Assembly (NCBI RefSeq): GCF_005490985.1
Contig: NZ_CP027869.1
Coordinates: 620,001-684,000 of the forward strand
Reading direction: 5' to 3'
Source of the DNA: Curtobacterium sp. SGAir0471
GTDB taxonomy: Bacteria > Actinomycetota > Actinomycetes > Actinomycetales > Microbacteriaceae
Length of the DNA: 64,000 nucleotides
Part shown: in pieces, positions 9,803-18,377 of the stretch
How the letters are laid out: each line of letters opens with the position of its first letter
How positions within the stretch are numbered: the first letter of the stretch is position 1
The notes under the pieces: model-generated
What the model was told of the DNA's origin: nothing
What the model saw: only the letters and a program-made list of their open reading frames with translations
Database searches by the model: none
Made by a program: the position numbers and the translations under genes

Positions 9803-10876
9803 TCAGCGCTGCACGGCGGCGCGCAGGGGCGCGGTCGCGAAGTCGCGCATGCCCTGCTCGAAGTCGACCTGCGCCTGCCAGCCCAGCTCCGACCGGATGC
9901 GCTCGGACGACGCCGTGACGTGCCGGACGTCGCCCAGCCGGTACTCGCCGGTGACGACCGGCTGGGGCCCGTCGGGGCCGGCGATGGCCGCGGCCATGTC
10001 GCCGATCGTGTGCACGACACCGGAGCCGACGTTGTACGCCCGGAAGGTCTCGGCGGGCAGCTCGGCCGTCGCGGCGATGGACGCGGCGTTGGCGCCGGCG
10101 ACGTCGTCGACGTGCACGAAGTCGCGACGCTGTCGGCCGTCCTCGAACACGCGGGGAGCCTCGCCGCGGGCCAGGGCCGAGCGGAACAGCGACGCGACCC
10201 CGGCGTAGGGGGTGTTGGACGGCATCCCGGGCCCGTAGACGTTGTGGTAGCGCAGAGCGATCGCGGTGCCGCCGGTTGCGCGGGCCCACGACGAGGCGAG
10301 GTGCTCCTGCGCGACCTTCGTCTGCGCGTACACGTTGCGGGGGTCGAGGGCCGCCGACTCGTCGATCAGCCCGGGCACGAGGGGGCGACCGTCGGGGCCG
10401 ATCGGGTCGAAGCGGCCGGCGTCCAGGTCCTCGCGTCGTCGGGCCGGCGGTCGCATCGGCTCGCCGTCGGCGGTCTCGTACGCGCCCTCGCCGTAGACGA
10501 CCATCGAGCTCGCGACGACCAGGCGGCCGATGCCGTGCCGGTCCATGCCCGCGAGCACGTGCGCGGTGCCGGCGTCGTTCGACGACACGTAGTCGGGGGC
10601 GTCCTGGAAGTCGACCCCGAGGCCGACCTTCGCCGCCTGGTGGCAGACGACGTCGATGCCGTCGAGCGCTGCCTCGAGTGCGACGCGGTCGCGGACGTCG
10701 CCGTGCACGAAGGACAGGCCCTGCTGCTCGTGGGCGCGGAGGACCTCGGCCGGGTCGCCGTGCACGTCGTCGCGCAGCGAGTCGAGGATACGGACCTCGT
10801 GGCCCTCGGCGAGGGCGCGGCGGACGATCGCCGAGCCGATGAAGCCCGCGCCGCCGGTGACGAGCAGGCGGCTCAC
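9803..10876 (-). CDS. NAD-dependent sugar-nucleotide epimerase/dehydratase
   Basis: An extended short-chain dehydrogenase (357 residues): NAD-binding TGGAGFIGS at the N-terminus, catalytic SSMVVYG (Ser/Thr region) and YAQTK (Tyr-x3-Lys), followed by the sugar-nucleotide part RYHNVYGPGMP. This pattern is typical of NDP-glucose 4-epimerases and related dehydratases. The GTG start at 10876 overlaps the stop of the MTA phosphorylase gene upstream by 4 bp (GTGA), so the two are co-translated. Together with the glycosyltransferase operon just downstream it could supply or process an activated sugar. The precise substrate is not readable. Confidence 0.85.
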   Translation of the reverse strand: MSRLLVTGGAGFIGSAIVRRALAEGHEVRILDSLRDDVHGDPAEVLRAHEQQGLSFVHGDVRDRVALEAALDGIDVVCHQAAKVGLGVDFQDAPDYVSSNDAGTAHVLAGMDRHGIGRLVVASSMVVYGEGAYETADGEPMRPPARRREDLDAGRFDPIGPDGRPLVPGLIDESAALDPRNVYAQTKVAQEHLASSWARATGGTAIALRYHNVYGPGMPSNTPYAGVASLFRSALARGEAPRVFEDGRQRRDFVHVDDVAGANAASIAATAELPAETFRAYNVGSGVVHTIGDMAAAIAGPDGPQPVVTGEYRLGDVRHVTASSERIRSELGWQAQVDFEQGMRDFATAPLRAAVQR

Positions 10877-11748
10877 GCGGTCGCCCCGAGGATGCTCGCG
10901 CTGGCGGCGGCGGGGACGAGTTCGCGCGGGGTGTAGTCGTCGGGCAGTGCGGCGACCACGTCGCCGATCGCGCGGACGATGACCTCGTTCGCGCGGGCCA
11001 GGCGCTCCATGACGGCGCCGTGGGTGACGGGGGCGTCTCCGTCCGCCGCGGTGCCGTCGGTCGCCGTCTCGTCCGCTGCGGGTGCCAGGCCGGCATCGGC
11101 GTCGGTGACGAAGGACAGGTTGACCGTGCCGATGCCGAGCTCGGCCGCGAGCGGCACCTCGGGCGTCATCGTCATGTTGATCGTGTGGCCGCCGGCCTCG
11201 CGCATCCAGATGGACTCCGCGCGGGTCGAGAAGCGCGGACCCTGGATGACGACGCACGTGCCGGTCGGCTTGAACGGGACCTCGAGTGCGGCGACGGCGT
11301 CGATCGCGGCGCGGCGGAGCACCGGGTCGAACGGGTCGGCGAAGGACAGGTGCTGCACCTGGTCCTCGAAGAACGTGTCCTTCCGGCCCCAGGTGCGGTC
11401 GATGAGCTGGTCGGTGACGACGAACGTGCCGGGTGCGTAGTCCGGGTGCAGGCCGCCGACCGCGCTCGAGGACACGATCGCCCGGACGCCGAGGGACCGG
11501 AGCGCCCACACGTTGGCGCGGTGGTTGATCAGGTGCGGCGCGACCGAGTGCTCGCGGCCGTGGCGTGTGAGGAACGCGACCCGCTTGCCGGCCATCGTGC
11601 CGACCGTGATCGGGCTCGAGGTCTGCCCGTAGGGCGTGTCCACGGTGATCTCGTCGGCGGTGCCCTCCTCGAACAGGCGGTAGAGGCCGGAGCCCCCGAT
11701 CACCCCGATGCGAGCCGTCGTTCCGTCCACAGGTGCGGTCGTGGTCAC
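10873..11748 (-). CDS. mtnP: S-methyl-5'-thioadenosine phosphorylase
   Basis: Phosphorolyses 5'-methylthioadenosine (or related 5'-substituted adenosines) to adenine and a 1-phosphoribose derivative. The 291-residue protein begins with the phosphate site GVIGGSGLYRLFE, has TRHGREHSVAPHLINHRAN, and the purine/methylthio pocket motif NMTMTPEVPLAAE, all characteristic of MTAP. A low-complexity Ala/Asp/Thr insertion occurs near residue 225. The GTG at 11748 is chosen because GGAGG sits 7 bases upstream. It is first in a two-gene leftward unit with the epimerase. A separate MTA/SAH nucleosidase is encoded at 54357, so simple MTA salvage need not depend on this enzyme. Confidence 0.88.
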   Translation of the reverse strand: MTTTAPVDGTTARIGVIGGSGLYRLFEEGTADEITVDTPYGQTSSPITVGTMAGKRVAFLTRHGREHSVAPHLINHRANVWALRSLGVRAIVSSSAVGGLHPDYAPGTFVVTDQLIDRTWGRKDTFFEDQVQHLSFADPFDPVLRRAAIDAVAALEVPFKPTGTCVVIQGPRFSTRAESIWMREAGGHTINMTMTPEVPLAAELGIGTVNLSFVTDADAGLAPAADETATDGTAADGDAPVTHGAVMERLARANEVIVRAIGDVVAALPDDYTPRELVPAAASASILGATA

Positions 11749-11865
11749 GTGGTCCTCCACAGGTCCTCCGGATGTCCTCGGCGCGTGGTGCGCCCTGGAT
11801 ACGCTACTGACGCCCCTCCGGCTCCGACCGGGAACGGGGCGACCCCACGATGTTCGGAGGCACAC

Positions 11866-13146
11866 GTGCGCACGATCGGTCAGCACCGCGACGAGGTCGC
11901 CGCGCTCCTCGCGCCCGTGCTCGCCGAGCGGGGTGCGGAGACCGTCGTACTCGATGCCCTGGCGGACGGTGCCGGCGCGGGCCGCGGGTACCGCGTGCTC
12001 GCCCGCGGGGTGACGGCCCCGGTGCCGCTGCCGGTGTTCGACAACAGCCAGATGGACGGGTTCGCCGTGCGGTCGACGGAGGCCGGTGCCGTCGTCCGCG
12101 TGGTCGACCCGATCCCGGCCGGTGCCGTGCCGGTGCCCCTCGAGCCGGGCACCGCTGCGCCGATCATGACCGGGGCGCGGATCCCCGACGGCGCCGACGC
12201 CGTCGTGCCGGTCGAGGCGACCCCGCCGGGCGCCTTCCCCGCAGCCCTCGAGCTCGGTGCGCTCGCCGTCCCGGACGGCACGACCGCCGGCACGTTCGTC
12301 CGCCGGGTCGGCAGCGACGTTGCCCGCGGCGCGGAGCTCGCCCGCGCCGGTGATCCAGTGACCCCCGCGCTCCTCGGAGCCCTGGCGTCCGCGGGTGTCG
12401 GCGAGGTCTCCGTGGTGCGTCCGGTCCGGGTGCTCGTCGTGTCGACGGGCAGCGAGCTCGCCGACGGTGGCGCTCGGGACGACGGTGGCGCTCGGGACGA
12501 CATCGGCGCTCGGAGGGACGGCCTGGACGGAGCGGGCGCGGTCATCCGCGACGCGAACGGTGTGGCGCTGCGTGCGGCCCTGGCCGAGGTCGGAGCCGTG
12601 GCCCGCGGTGTGCGGCTCAGCGATGCGGCAGAGGCGTTCCTGCCGGGGCTCGAGACGGCCGTCGGCGAGTGGGCCGACGTCGTCCTGACCACCGGTGGGA
12701 TCAGCGCCGGAGCGTACGAGGTCGTGCGCCAGGTGCTCGAGCCGCGTGGCCTCGTCGTCACCCCGGTCGCGATGCAGCCCGGCGGACCCCAGGCTCTCGG
12801 ACGCGTCGAGCTCGCCGGGCGACGGGTGCCGGTCGTGGCGTTCCCCGGCAACCCCGTGTCCGCACTCGTGTCGTTCGAGGTGTTCCTGCGCCCGGTGCTC
12901 GCCGCCGCGGTCGGCGCGCCGGACCGCCCGGCCGCCGAGCTGCCGGCCGCAGAGTCGGCAGACTCACCGGTCGGCAAGCACCAGGTCCGCCGCGGACGGG
13001 TCGCCGACGGACGCGTGCACTTCGTGGGCGGACCGAGCTCGCACCTGCTCGGGCACCTCGCCGCCGCCACCCACCTCGTCCACGTCCCCCTCGGCACCGA
13101 CACCGTCGAACCGGGGGACCCGCTGACCGTCTGGAGCCTCCGATGA
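11866..13146 (+). CDS. moeA: Molybdopterin molybdotransferase MoeA
   Basis: Inserts molybdate into adenylylated molybdopterin, the last step of molybdenum cofactor synthesis in the cytoplasm. The 426-residue protein has the N-terminal MoeA motif FDNSQMDGFAVR, the TGARIPDGADAVVPVE loop, the MoCF-binding TTGGISAGAYE motif and FPGNPVSALVSFE. A 12-residue DGGARDDGGARDD-like duplication lies near residue 205. The GTG at 11866 has TCGGAGG 6 bases upstream. It begins a four-gene operon in which each gene overlaps the next by 4 bp. Confidence 0.93.
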   Translation: MRTIGQHRDEVAALLAPVLAERGAETVVLDALADGAGAGRGYRVLARGVTAPVPLPVFDNSQMDGFAVRSTEAGAVVRVVDPIPAGAVPVPLEPGTAAPIMTGARIPDGADAVVPVEATPPGAFPAALELGALAVPDGTTAGTFVRRVGSDVARGAELARAGDPVTPALLGALASAGVGEVSVVRPVRVLVVSTGSELADGGARDDGGARDDIGARRDGLDGAGAVIRDANGVALRAALAEVGAVARGVRLSDAAEAFLPGLETAVGEWADVVLTTGGISAGAYEVVRQVLEPRGLVVTPVAMQPGGPQALGRVELAGRRVPVVAFPGNPVSALVSFEVFLRPVLAAAVGAPDRPAAELPAAESADSPVGKHQVRRGRVADGRVHFVGGPSSHLLGHLAAATHLVHVPLGTDTVEPGDPLTVWSLR

Positions 13147-13643
13147 CCGACGACCACCCGAACGGCGTGCGCGACGCCGAGCTCTCGCACGTCCGCTCGG
13201 ACGGCACCGCCCACATGGTCGACGTGTCCGACAAGGACGTCACCGCCCGGTCCGCCACGGCCACCGCGACGCTGGTGACCCGCGCCGACGTCGTGGAGCG
13301 GATCCTCGACGGGTCGTTGCCCAAGGGCGAGGTGATCGGCACCGCCCGCATCGCGGCGATCATGGCGGTCAAGAAGACCTCGGACCTGGTGCCGCTCTGC
13401 CACCCGCTGCCGATCGCCGGCGTCGAGGTCGACATCACCGGTGACGGCGACCGGGTCCGGGTCGAGGTCTCGGTCCGGACGACCTCGCGCACGGGTGTCG
13501 AGATGGAAGCGCTGACCGGTGCGAGCGTCGCGGCCCTGACCGTGTACGACATGGTGAAGGCCGTCGACCGGACGGCCGTGATCACCGACGTCCGCGTGCT
13601 CGAGAAGCACGGCGGGCGCTCGGGGGACTGGAGCAACCGATGA
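13143..13643 (+). CDS. moaC: Cyclic pyranopterin monophosphate synthase MoaC
   Basis: Converts the MoaA product 3',8-cyclo-GTP to cyclic pyranopterin monophosphate. The 166-residue protein carries the diagnostic segments MVDVSDKDVTARSATA, KTSDLVPLCHPLP, GVEMEALTGASVAALTVYDM and the ending EKHGGRSGDW. The ATG at 13143 overlaps the moeA stop by 4 bp. No moaA gene for the previous step is present in this window. Confidence 0.95.
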   Translation: MTDDHPNGVRDAELSHVRSDGTAHMVDVSDKDVTARSATATATLVTRADVVERILDGSLPKGEVIGTARIAAIMAVKKTSDLVPLCHPLPIAGVEVDITGDGDRVRVEVSVRTTSRTGVEMEALTGASVAALTVYDMVKAVDRTAVITDVRVLEKHGGRSGDWSNR

Positions 13644-14152
13644 CGTCCGGACCCACCAGGGGTCGAGCCGGTGTGGTGGTCGTCTCCACGCAGGCATCGA
13701 CCGACGCGGCGCTCGACAGCACCGGGCCGGTTATCGCGGCGTGGCTGCGCGAGCGCGGGTTCACCGTCGCCGAGCCGACGATCGTGCCCGACAGCGGCCC
13801 CATCGCCGACACCGTCTCCGCCGAGCTGCTCGCGGATGCGAAGGTCGTCGTCACCACGGGCGGCACCGGCGTCACACCGACCGACCGCACGCCCGAGGCG
13901 GTCGCCCCCCTGATCGACCTCGAACTGCCCGGCATCGTCGAGGAGATCCGTCGTCGCGGACTCGCCGGCGCTGGTCCGGCCGCCCTGCTGACCCGCGGAG
14001 TCGCGGGCATCGCCGGCGGCCGGGCGGTCGTGGTGACCCTGCCGGGGTCGCGCGGCGGTGTCGCTGACGGCCTCGCGGTGCTCGACGGGGTGCTCGACCA
14101 CGTGCTCGCGCAGCTGCACGGCGCGGGACACGCCCCCAGGAGCGCCTCGTGA
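13640..14152 (+). CDS. moaB: Molybdopterin adenylyltransferase-type protein MoaB/Mog
   Basis: MogA/MoaB-fold protein (170 residues) that adenylylates molybdopterin before metal insertion by MoeA. The phosphate/molybdopterin loop TTGGTGVTPTDRTPEA is intact, followed by LPGIVEEIRRRG and a C-terminal LPGSRGGVADGLAVL. It overlaps moaC upstream (ATGA) and moaE downstream (GTGA) by 4 bp each. Confidence 0.9.
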   Translation: MTSGPTRGRAGVVVVSTQASTDAALDSTGPVIAAWLRERGFTVAEPTIVPDSGPIADTVSAELLADAKVVVTTGGTGVTPTDRTPEAVAPLIDLELPGIVEEIRRRGLAGAGPAALLTRGVAGIAGGRAVVVTLPGSRGGVADGLAVLDGVLDHVLAQLHGAGHAPRSAS

Positions 14153-14592
14153 GCGGGGAGCAGGGGACCGACGGGCGGGTCGTCGTCGCCGACGTCGTGG
14201 ACCGGGTGGTCACCGTCGACGAGGTCTCCGCGGCCGTCACCACCGACCGCGACGGCGCCGTCGTCACCTTCGCCGGGGTCGTGCGCGACCACGACGAGGG
14301 CAAGGGCGTCACCGCGCTCGACTACGAACGGCACCCGAGCGCCGGTGACGTCATCGCCGAGGTCGCCCGGTCGATCGCGGCCGACCACCCCGAGGTCCGG
14401 ATCGCCGTGCTGCACCGGGTCGGCGCGCTCGGGATCGGGGACGTGGCGCTCGCCGCAGCCGTGTCGTCGCCGCACCGGGCGGAGGCCTTCGCCGCCTGCG
14501 CCGCGCTGATCGACCTGGTCAAGGAGCGGACGCCGATCTGGAAGCGCCAGGAGTTCACCGACGGCACCGACGAGTGGGTCGCCGCCCTGTGA
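14149..14592 (+). CDS. moaE: Molybdopterin synthase catalytic (large) subunit MoaE
   Basis: With the small subunit MoaD it adds the two dithiolene sulfurs to cyclic pyranopterin monophosphate. The 147-residue protein shows FAGVVRDHDEGKGV, YERHPS, VLHRVGALGIGD, and the conserved active-site Lys segment KERTPIWKRQ. No moaD gene lies next to it, so MoaD must be encoded elsewhere. Last gene of the moeA operon. Confidence 0.93.
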   Translation: MSGEQGTDGRVVVADVVDRVVTVDEVSAAVTTDRDGAVVTFAGVVRDHDEGKGVTALDYERHPSAGDVIAEVARSIAADHPEVRIAVLHRVGALGIGDVALAAAVSSPHRAEAFAACAALIDLVKERTPIWKRQEFTDGTDEWVAAL

Positions 14593-14715
14593 CCCGCTGA
14601 GCACGCTCGCCCGGTGGACACCTGTGGAACCGCGCAGGAGACCGACGCCCGATCGTGACCCCGCCACCCGTTCAGGGCATGGCCCGGCACTCGGCGCGTT
14701 CATAGACTCCGGGAC

Positions 14716-15177
14716 ATGAGCGTTCTGCTGTACGGCGCGGGGATCGTGCTGCTCGTCTTCGCCCTGATCGACATCATCACCCGGGGTGAGGACCAGGTCC
14801 GTGGGCTCCCGAAGTTCGCGTGGATCCTGATCTGCATCTTCCTGCCCCTGGTCGGCAGCATCGTGTGGTTCGCCGTCGGACACGACTGGAGCGCGAACGA
14901 CCGGAACCACGGTCGGTACATCGAGCCGAACCGCCACGAGGACCGCTACGCCAGCATCGGTCACACCCGTGCCGCCCACGGGGACCGGCGCGTGAACGGC
15001 ACCGAGCAGGAGCTCGCCGCGCTCGAACGCGAGATCGAGTACTGGGCGCGGTGGAGCTCAGAGCGGCGCGCCAGCGACGCTGCGACCCCAGCGCCGAGCG
15101 AGCCTGCGAGCGAGGGGGCGCGCCTCCGCCGTGCGAAGGAGGCCGCTGGCGAAGGCGAGCCGACCCCGGGGAGCTGA
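14716..15177 (+). CDS. PLDc_N-domain membrane protein
   Basis: A 153-residue protein with two closely spaced helices at residues 4-22 and about 33-55 separated by a short charged loop. The pattern (L-ALIDIITR...LPKFAWILICIFLPLVGSIVWF) matches the PLDc_N domain found alone in many actinobacteria and at the N-terminus of cardiolipin synthases. After residue 60 the protein is charged and probably a cytoplasmic tail with a helical segment (EQELAALEREIEYW). The HKD catalytic domain of phospholipase D is absent. The ATG is near a TAGACT -10-like box at 14705, so the transcript may have a very short leader. Confidence 0.7.
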   Translation: MSVLLYGAGIVLLVFALIDIITRGEDQVRGLPKFAWILICIFLPLVGSIVWFAVGHDWSANDRNHGRYIEPNRHEDRYASIGHTRAAHGDRRVNGTEQELAALEREIEYWARWSSERRASDAATPAPSEPASEGARLRRAKEAAGEGEPTPGS

Positions 15178-15224
15178 GCCGCGCCTCCCGGCCGATCGGT
15201 CCCCGGCGTCGCCGCGCTCTCGCT

Positions 15225-15292
15225 GGGTCGAACCACGTTCTCGACATCGAACCAGCCGCCCGCCCTGGTTCGATGTCGGATCCCTGGTTCGA
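15225..15292. repeat. Hairpin and four clustered TCGAACCA/TGGTTCGA motifs
   Basis: A perfect 14-bp stem (CGACATCGAACCAG at 15242-15255, its complement at 15265-15278) with a 9-base loop. The core TCGAACCA also occurs outside it at 15228-15235 and, inverted, TGGTTCGA at 15285-15292, giving two copies in each orientation in 65 bases. It may be a terminator for the PLDc_N gene, an operator for the ABC-F gene starting at 15373, or both. Confidence 0.6.
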
Positions 15293-15372
15293 CACCTCCG
15301 GCCCGCGCCGCGCACCGCCCGCGCCGCCGCCCCGCGGCGCGCACACGCGCCCGCGCCGCCTACCCTTGACGG

Positions 15373-17220
15373 GTGGCTCATCTCCTCGGCGCCGAGAACG
15401 TGCATCTCGAGTTCCCCACCCGTGTCGTCTTCGACAGCGTCACCCTCGGCCTCGACGAGGGTGACCGCATCGGCGTCGTCGGCCGCAACGGTGACGGCAA
15501 GTCGACCCTGCTCGCCCTGCTGGCCCAGCGCCTCGAGCCGGACGCCGGCCGCGTCACGCACCGCCGCGGCCTGACCGTCGGGTACCTCGACCAGCGCGAC
15601 GTCCTGCCCGCAGGGGCGACCGTCGGCAGCATCGTCGTCGGTGAGCTCGCCGAGCACGAGTGGGCCGGCGACCCGAAGATCCGCGACATCATCGGCGGGC
15701 TCGTGTCGGACATCCCGTGGGACGCCACGGTCGACGACCTCTCGGGTGGACAGCGGCGGCGGATCGCGCTCGCGAAGCTGCTCGTCGGCGACTGGGACGT
15801 GCTGTTCCTCGACGAGCCGACGAACCACCTCGACGTCGAGGGCATCCAGTGGCTCGCCGACCACATCAACCGCCGGTGGTCGTCGAACCAGGGCGGCATG
15901 GTCGTCGTGACGCACGACCGGTGGTTCCTCGACGCGGCGTCGACCGACACGTGGGAGGTGCACGACGGTGTCGTCGAGCCCTTCGAGGGCGGGTACGCGG
16001 CGTACATCCTGCAGCGCGTCGAGCGCGACCGGCAGGCCGCGGCGAGCGAGCAGCGCCGCCAGAACCTGGCCCGCAAGGAGCTCGCATGGCTCCGCCGCGG
16101 CGCCCCGGCGCGGACGAGCAAGCCGAAGTTCCGCATCGACGCGGCGAACGCGCTGATCGACGACGTGCCGCCGATCCGCGACACCGTCGCCCTGTCGCAG
16201 ATGGCGACCGCCCGTCTCGGCAAGGACGTCGTCGACCTGCTCGACGTCGGCGTCACGTTCGGTGACGACGTCATCCTGCGCGACGTCGAGTGGCGGATCG
16301 CGCCGGGGGAGCGGACCGGCATCCTCGGTCCGAACGGTGCGGGCAAGTCCACGCTGCTCAACCTGGTGTCCGGCAAACTGCAGCCGACCACGGGCCGCGT
16401 GAAGACGGGCAAGACCGTCCAGGTCGCGGTGCTCGACCAGCAGCTCGCCGACCTGCAGCAGTTCGCCGACGACCGTGTCCGCGAGGTCGTGGCCCGCAAG
16501 AAGACGAGCTACGTCGCCGACGGCAAGGAGATGACGCCGTCGCAGCTGCTCGAGCGGCTCGGCTTCACCTCGGAGCAGCTGTCGACGCCCGTGAAGGACC
16601 TGTCCGGCGGGCAGAAGCGCCGTCTGCAGCTCATGCTCATCCTGCTCGACGAGCCGAACGTGCTCATCCTCGACGAGCCGACGAACGACCTCGACACCGA
16701 CATGCTCGCCGCCATGGAGGACCTGCTCGACACCTGGCCCGGCACCCTCCTCGTCGTCTCCCACGACCGGTACCTGCTCGAGCGCGTCACCGACCAGCAG
16801 TACGCGGTCCTCGGTGGGCACCTGCGGCACCTGCCCGGCGGGGTCGACGAGTACATGCGGCTGCGTGCGTCGGGTTCCGTCCCGCAGACGGCAGCTGCGG
16901 CTGCCGCCGCCTCGGCCGGGAGGCCCGACACCGCTCCGGCGGGCGGCCCCGGCGGGGCTGCGGCCGGGTCGAGTGCCCCTGCCGCACCCGGTCTGACCGG
17001 TGCCGACCGGCGCGCGGCGGAGAAGGAGATGTCGGCGCTCGACCGGAAGATCGCGAAGGCGGGGCAGGACCGGCAGAAGCTGCTCGACGCGTTCGCGGCC
17101 CATGACCAGTCCGACTACGCGGGGCTCGGGGCGCTGCAGACGAAGCTCGGCACCCTCGATGCCGAGGTCGAGCAGCTCGAGGAGCGGTGGCTCGAGGTGG
17201 CGGAGCTGCTCGGGGTGTAA
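15373..17220 (+). CDS. ABC-F family ATPase (Uup/ribosome-associated type)
   Basis: Two ATP-binding cassettes in one soluble chain (615 residues) with no membrane domain, the hallmark of ABC-F translation factors. First cassette: Walker A GRNGDGKST, signature LSGGQRRR, Walker B VLFLDEPTNHLD. Second: Walker A GPNGAGKST, signature LSGGQKRR, Walker B VLILDEPTNDLD. The linker between them (about residues 220-285) is basic and Arg-rich (PARTSKPKFRID), as in Uup. A C-terminal Ala/Gly-rich linker leads into a predicted coiled coil of about 75 residues, again Uup-like. The GTG at 15373 begins at the conserved N-terminus. The likely role is a ribosome-associated factor; antibiotic resistance cannot be inferred. 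Confidence 0.9.
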   Translation: MAHLLGAENVHLEFPTRVVFDSVTLGLDEGDRIGVVGRNGDGKSTLLALLAQRLEPDAGRVTHRRGLTVGYLDQRDVLPAGATVGSIVVGELAEHEWAGDPKIRDIIGGLVSDIPWDATVDDLSGGQRRRIALAKLLVGDWDVLFLDEPTNHLDVEGIQWLADHINRRWSSNQGGMVVVTHDRWFLDAASTDTWEVHDGVVEPFEGGYAAYILQRVERDRQAAASEQRRQNLARKELAWLRRGAPARTSKPKFRIDAANALIDDVPPIRDTVALSQMATARLGKDVVDLLDVGVTFGDDVILRDVEWRIAPGERTGILGPNGAGKSTLLNLVSGKLQPTTGRVKTGKTVQVAVLDQQLADLQQFADDRVREVVARKKTSYVADGKEMTPSQLLERLGFTSEQLSTPVKDLSGGQKRRLQLMLILLDEPNVLILDEPTNDLDTDMLAAMEDLLDTWPGTLLVVSHDRYLLERVTDQQYAVLGGHLRHLPGGVDEYMRLRASGSVPQTAAAAAAASAGRPDTAPAGGPGGAAAGSSAPAAPGLTGADRRAAEKEMSALDRKIAKAGQDRQKLLDAFAAHDQSDYAGLGALQTKLGTLDAEVEQLEERWLEVAELLGV

Positions 17221-17230
17221 CGGGGGCCGC

Positions 17231-17280
17231 CGGTCGGATACCCGTAGCCCGACCGACGCAGCGTTACCGGGTGGCCCGGT
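17231..17280. terminator. Small hairpins between convergent genes
   Basis: Two short stems lie between the ABC-F stop and the next convergent gene: CGGTCGG (17231-17237)/CCGACCG (17249-17255), and ACCGGG (17266-17271)/CCCGGT (17275-17280). Modest, but placed where a bidirectional terminator is expected. Confidence 0.35.
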
Positions 17281-17844
17281 TCAGGAACCCTCGCAGCCGA
17301 GTTCGGTCGGCTCGAGGTCCTCGCCCCGGCCCACGCCGTAGGCGGACGGATCCGTGACCGTGCGCAGCCGTCCGAGCTGGTCCTGTTCGGTGACGACGAC
17401 GGCGCGGACGAACCCGGCGCGCTGGTCCGAGTCGAGCACGAACCGACCGACGACGTCGAGGTGCCCGTGCGGCGGGACGACGACCCCGCTGTCGACCGGT
17501 ACCGTCCGGCCGTACTCCGACGGGCGCACGGCGTCCTCGGTGACGGTGAGCCCGGCAGCGTCGGCGGTCGGGTGCGGCGCGAGCGCGAGGTGTTCGAGCC
17601 GCACGCCCTGCACGGTGTCGACCCGGACCGTGCGGACGTGCACGCCGTGGGCGGTGTCGTTCGCGAACGCCGTCAGGAACCAGGCGGCTGCGTCGCTGTC
17701 GTCGTCGGCGAAGGTGCCGCTCACGCAGCCACCCAGGATGTCCGTCGACAGTCCCCGGGCGGGTGCGAGCTCGATCGCGAGGCTCGCCGCGAGCACGAGT
17801 GCCCCGACGATGCTCGCTCCGACGACGGCCCGCCCTCTGTCCAT
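17281..17844 (-). CDS. Membrane-anchored or secreted hypothetical protein
   Basis: 187 residues with an N-terminal hydrophobic segment (about residues 7-25) that serves as a signal or anchor. The rest is hydrophilic with beta-rich character, one Cys soon after the anchor (GGCVSG) and one near the C-terminus (LGCEGS) that could form a disulfide. No domain was recognised. The ATG at 17844 starts directly before the signal segment. Confidence 0.6.
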   Translation of the reverse strand: MDRGRAVVGASIVGALVLAASLAIELAPARGLSTDILGGCVSGTFADDDSDAAAWFLTAFANDTAHGVHVRTVRVDTVQGVRLEHLALAPHPTADAAGLTVTEDAVRPSEYGRTVPVDSGVVVPPHGHLDVVGRFVLDSDQRAGFVRAVVVTEQDQLGRLRTVTDPSAYGVGRGEDLEPTELGCEGS

Positions 17845-17879
17845 GTCGCAACCGTAGGGCAGGTCAGGGTCGGGAGACG

Positions 17880-18347
17880 TTACTCGATCGACTCCGGGTC
17901 GATGCTGTCCTGCTCGGGGTCCGCTCCGGCCGGGTCACCGCCACCGGGGTTCGCCACGACCTCCCAGAGGTGGCCGACTGGGTCCTGGAAGAAGCCGGAC
18001 CACATGCCCCACGGGCGCGTGTACGGCGCCGCGAGCATCGTCGCTCCGGCGGCTGCCGCACGGTCGAGGAACGCCTGTGCGGCCTCCTGCGACGGCTCGA
18101 AGTGCCCGATGGTGGTGCTCGGTGCCTCGGCCAGTGCGACGCCGGAGTCCTTCCGCATGTCCTCGCGCCCGTAGACGCTGATGATCAGCCCGTCGTCGAG
18201 CGTGAACATCGCGGTGGTTCCCCCGGCCTCCATGTCGCCCGACGGGTACTCGGTCCCGATGACGCCGCTGCCGTCCATGCCGAGGAGCGCGCGGTGGGAC
18301 GATGCCGAGCGTCCGGCGTCGGCCACGGCGATGGTGATGGCGTGCAT
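17880..18347 (-). CDS. VOC-superfamily (glyoxalase/bleomycin-resistance fold) protein
   Basis: 155 residues with paired beta-alpha-beta-beta-beta modules: the first starts MHAITIAVAD, the second contains GATMLAAPYTRPWGMWSGFFQDPVG with the usual F-DPxG-WE ending (DPVGHLWEVV). Such proteins bind a metal or a small ligand. The ATG at 18347 matches the expected N-terminus. It lies 30 bases downstream of a MarR regulator on the same strand, so it is likely that regulator's target or partner in a stress or resistance unit. The C-terminus is an acidic tail. Confidence 0.7.
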   Translation of the reverse strand: MHAITIAVADAGRSASSHRALLGMDGSGVIGTEYPSGDMEAGGTTAMFTLDDGLIISVYGREDMRKDSGVALAEAPSTTIGHFEPSQEAAQAFLDRAAAAGATMLAAPYTRPWGMWSGFFQDPVGHLWEVVANPGGGDPAGADPEQDSIDPESIE

Positions 18348-18377
18348 GCCGCGCAAGCTACGCCGGACCGGCTGCCG

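Noticed and set aside
11749-11865. Moco-type riboswitch before moeA
   Set aside because: The gap is only 117 bases and shared with the divergent mtnP promoter; no matching structure was seen.
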